Assembly (NCBI GenBank): GCA_003650865.1
Contig: QMSN01000080.1
Span: forward strand, 1 to 5,388
DNA: 5,388 nt
Direction: 5' to 3'
Source of the DNA: Thermoprotei archaeon
GTDB lineage: Archaea; Thermoproteota; Methanomethylicia; Nezhaarchaeales; WYZ-LMO8
Shown: positions 5,380 to 5,388 of the stretch, in pieces
Position numbering within the stretch: position 1 is the stretch's first letter
Layout: every line of letters begins with the position of its first letter
Program-made: the position numbers and the translations under genes
The notes under the pieces: model-generated
Database searches by the model: none
Seen by the model: only the letters and a program-made list of their open reading frames with translations
Told to the model about the DNA's origin: nothing

Positions 5380-5388
5380 TGCATCAGC
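5366..5388 (+). CDS. vapC: VapC-type PIN-domain toxin, N-terminal start (partial)
   Basis: Only the first seven codons and two further bases are present, reading from GTG 5366 as MIVVDAS plus a GC that can only be alanine. MIVVDASA is the hallmark first strand of PIN-domain VapC ribonucleases, whose aspartate (here residue 5) is a catalytic metal ligand. A GGAGG (5358-5362) lies 3 nt upstream. The reading frame overlaps the last 14 nt of vapB, the usual coupled arrangement. The identification rests on the short motif plus the vapB neighbour, and the toxin's integrity cannot be judged here. Confidence 0.8.

Noticed and set aside
1..5388. tRNA, rRNA, CRISPR arrays, insertion sequences or transposase genes
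   Set aside because: No cloverleaf, repeat-spacer array, terminal inverted repeats or transposase motif was seen on either strand.

Overview
The window reads as chromosomal DNA from an archaeon, most likely a thermophilic member of the Thermoproteota/Korarchaeota side. The reasons are a HerA/NurA gene pair, a VapB/VapC pair of archaeal type, a strong archaeal Shine-Dalgarno (AGGAGGTG), a TATA box set for a leaderless or very short leader, TTG and GTG starts, and heavy use of ATA and AGG codons. No rRNA, tRNA or other phylogenetic marker is present, so the lineage is an inference.

Layout. (1) Positions 1-1104, plus strand: the last 74 codons of a molybdopterin oxidoreductase catalytic subunit, followed directly by its Fe-S electron-transfer subunit. 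The Fe-S subunit carries 16 cysteines in four [4Fe-4S] motifs and a C-terminal transthyretin/Cna-B-like beta domain. That architecture resembles the small subunit of pyrogallol-phloroglucinol transhydroxylase, but this protein keeps the complete four-cluster cysteine set. (2) Positions 1105-1361: a 257-bp convergent spacer with pyrimidine-rich terminator-like DNA and three perfect 10-bp palindromes, and no convincing gene. (3) Positions 5030-1362, minus strand: a two-gene operon, a 612-aa NurA-like nuclease followed 3 bp later by a 608-aa HerA-like ATPase. No mre11 or rad50 lies between or beside them in the window. (4) Positions 5031-5145: a divergent intergenic region with an almost palindromic TATA element and a 10-bp direct repeat. 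(5) Positions 5146-5388, plus strand: a VapB ribbon-helix-helix antitoxin overlapping the first codons of a VapC PIN toxin cut off by the window end.

How it fits together. The first operon encodes a redox enzyme that is probably soluble, since no membrane anchor follows the Fe-S subunit. The minus-strand pair should form a HerA hexamer with a NurA dimer, a DNA-end resection or DNA-degrading machine. The NurA here is unusual. A winged-helix domain sits between nuclease motifs II and III; a 26-bp near-perfect in-frame direct repeat brackets that insert; and the position expected to hold the C-terminal catalytic histidine appears to be aspartate. Together with the absent Mre11-Rad50 and the adjacent toxin-antitoxin module, this makes an accessory, possibly defence-related HerA-NurA variant the most interesting hypothesis. 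It is not proven by the sequence.
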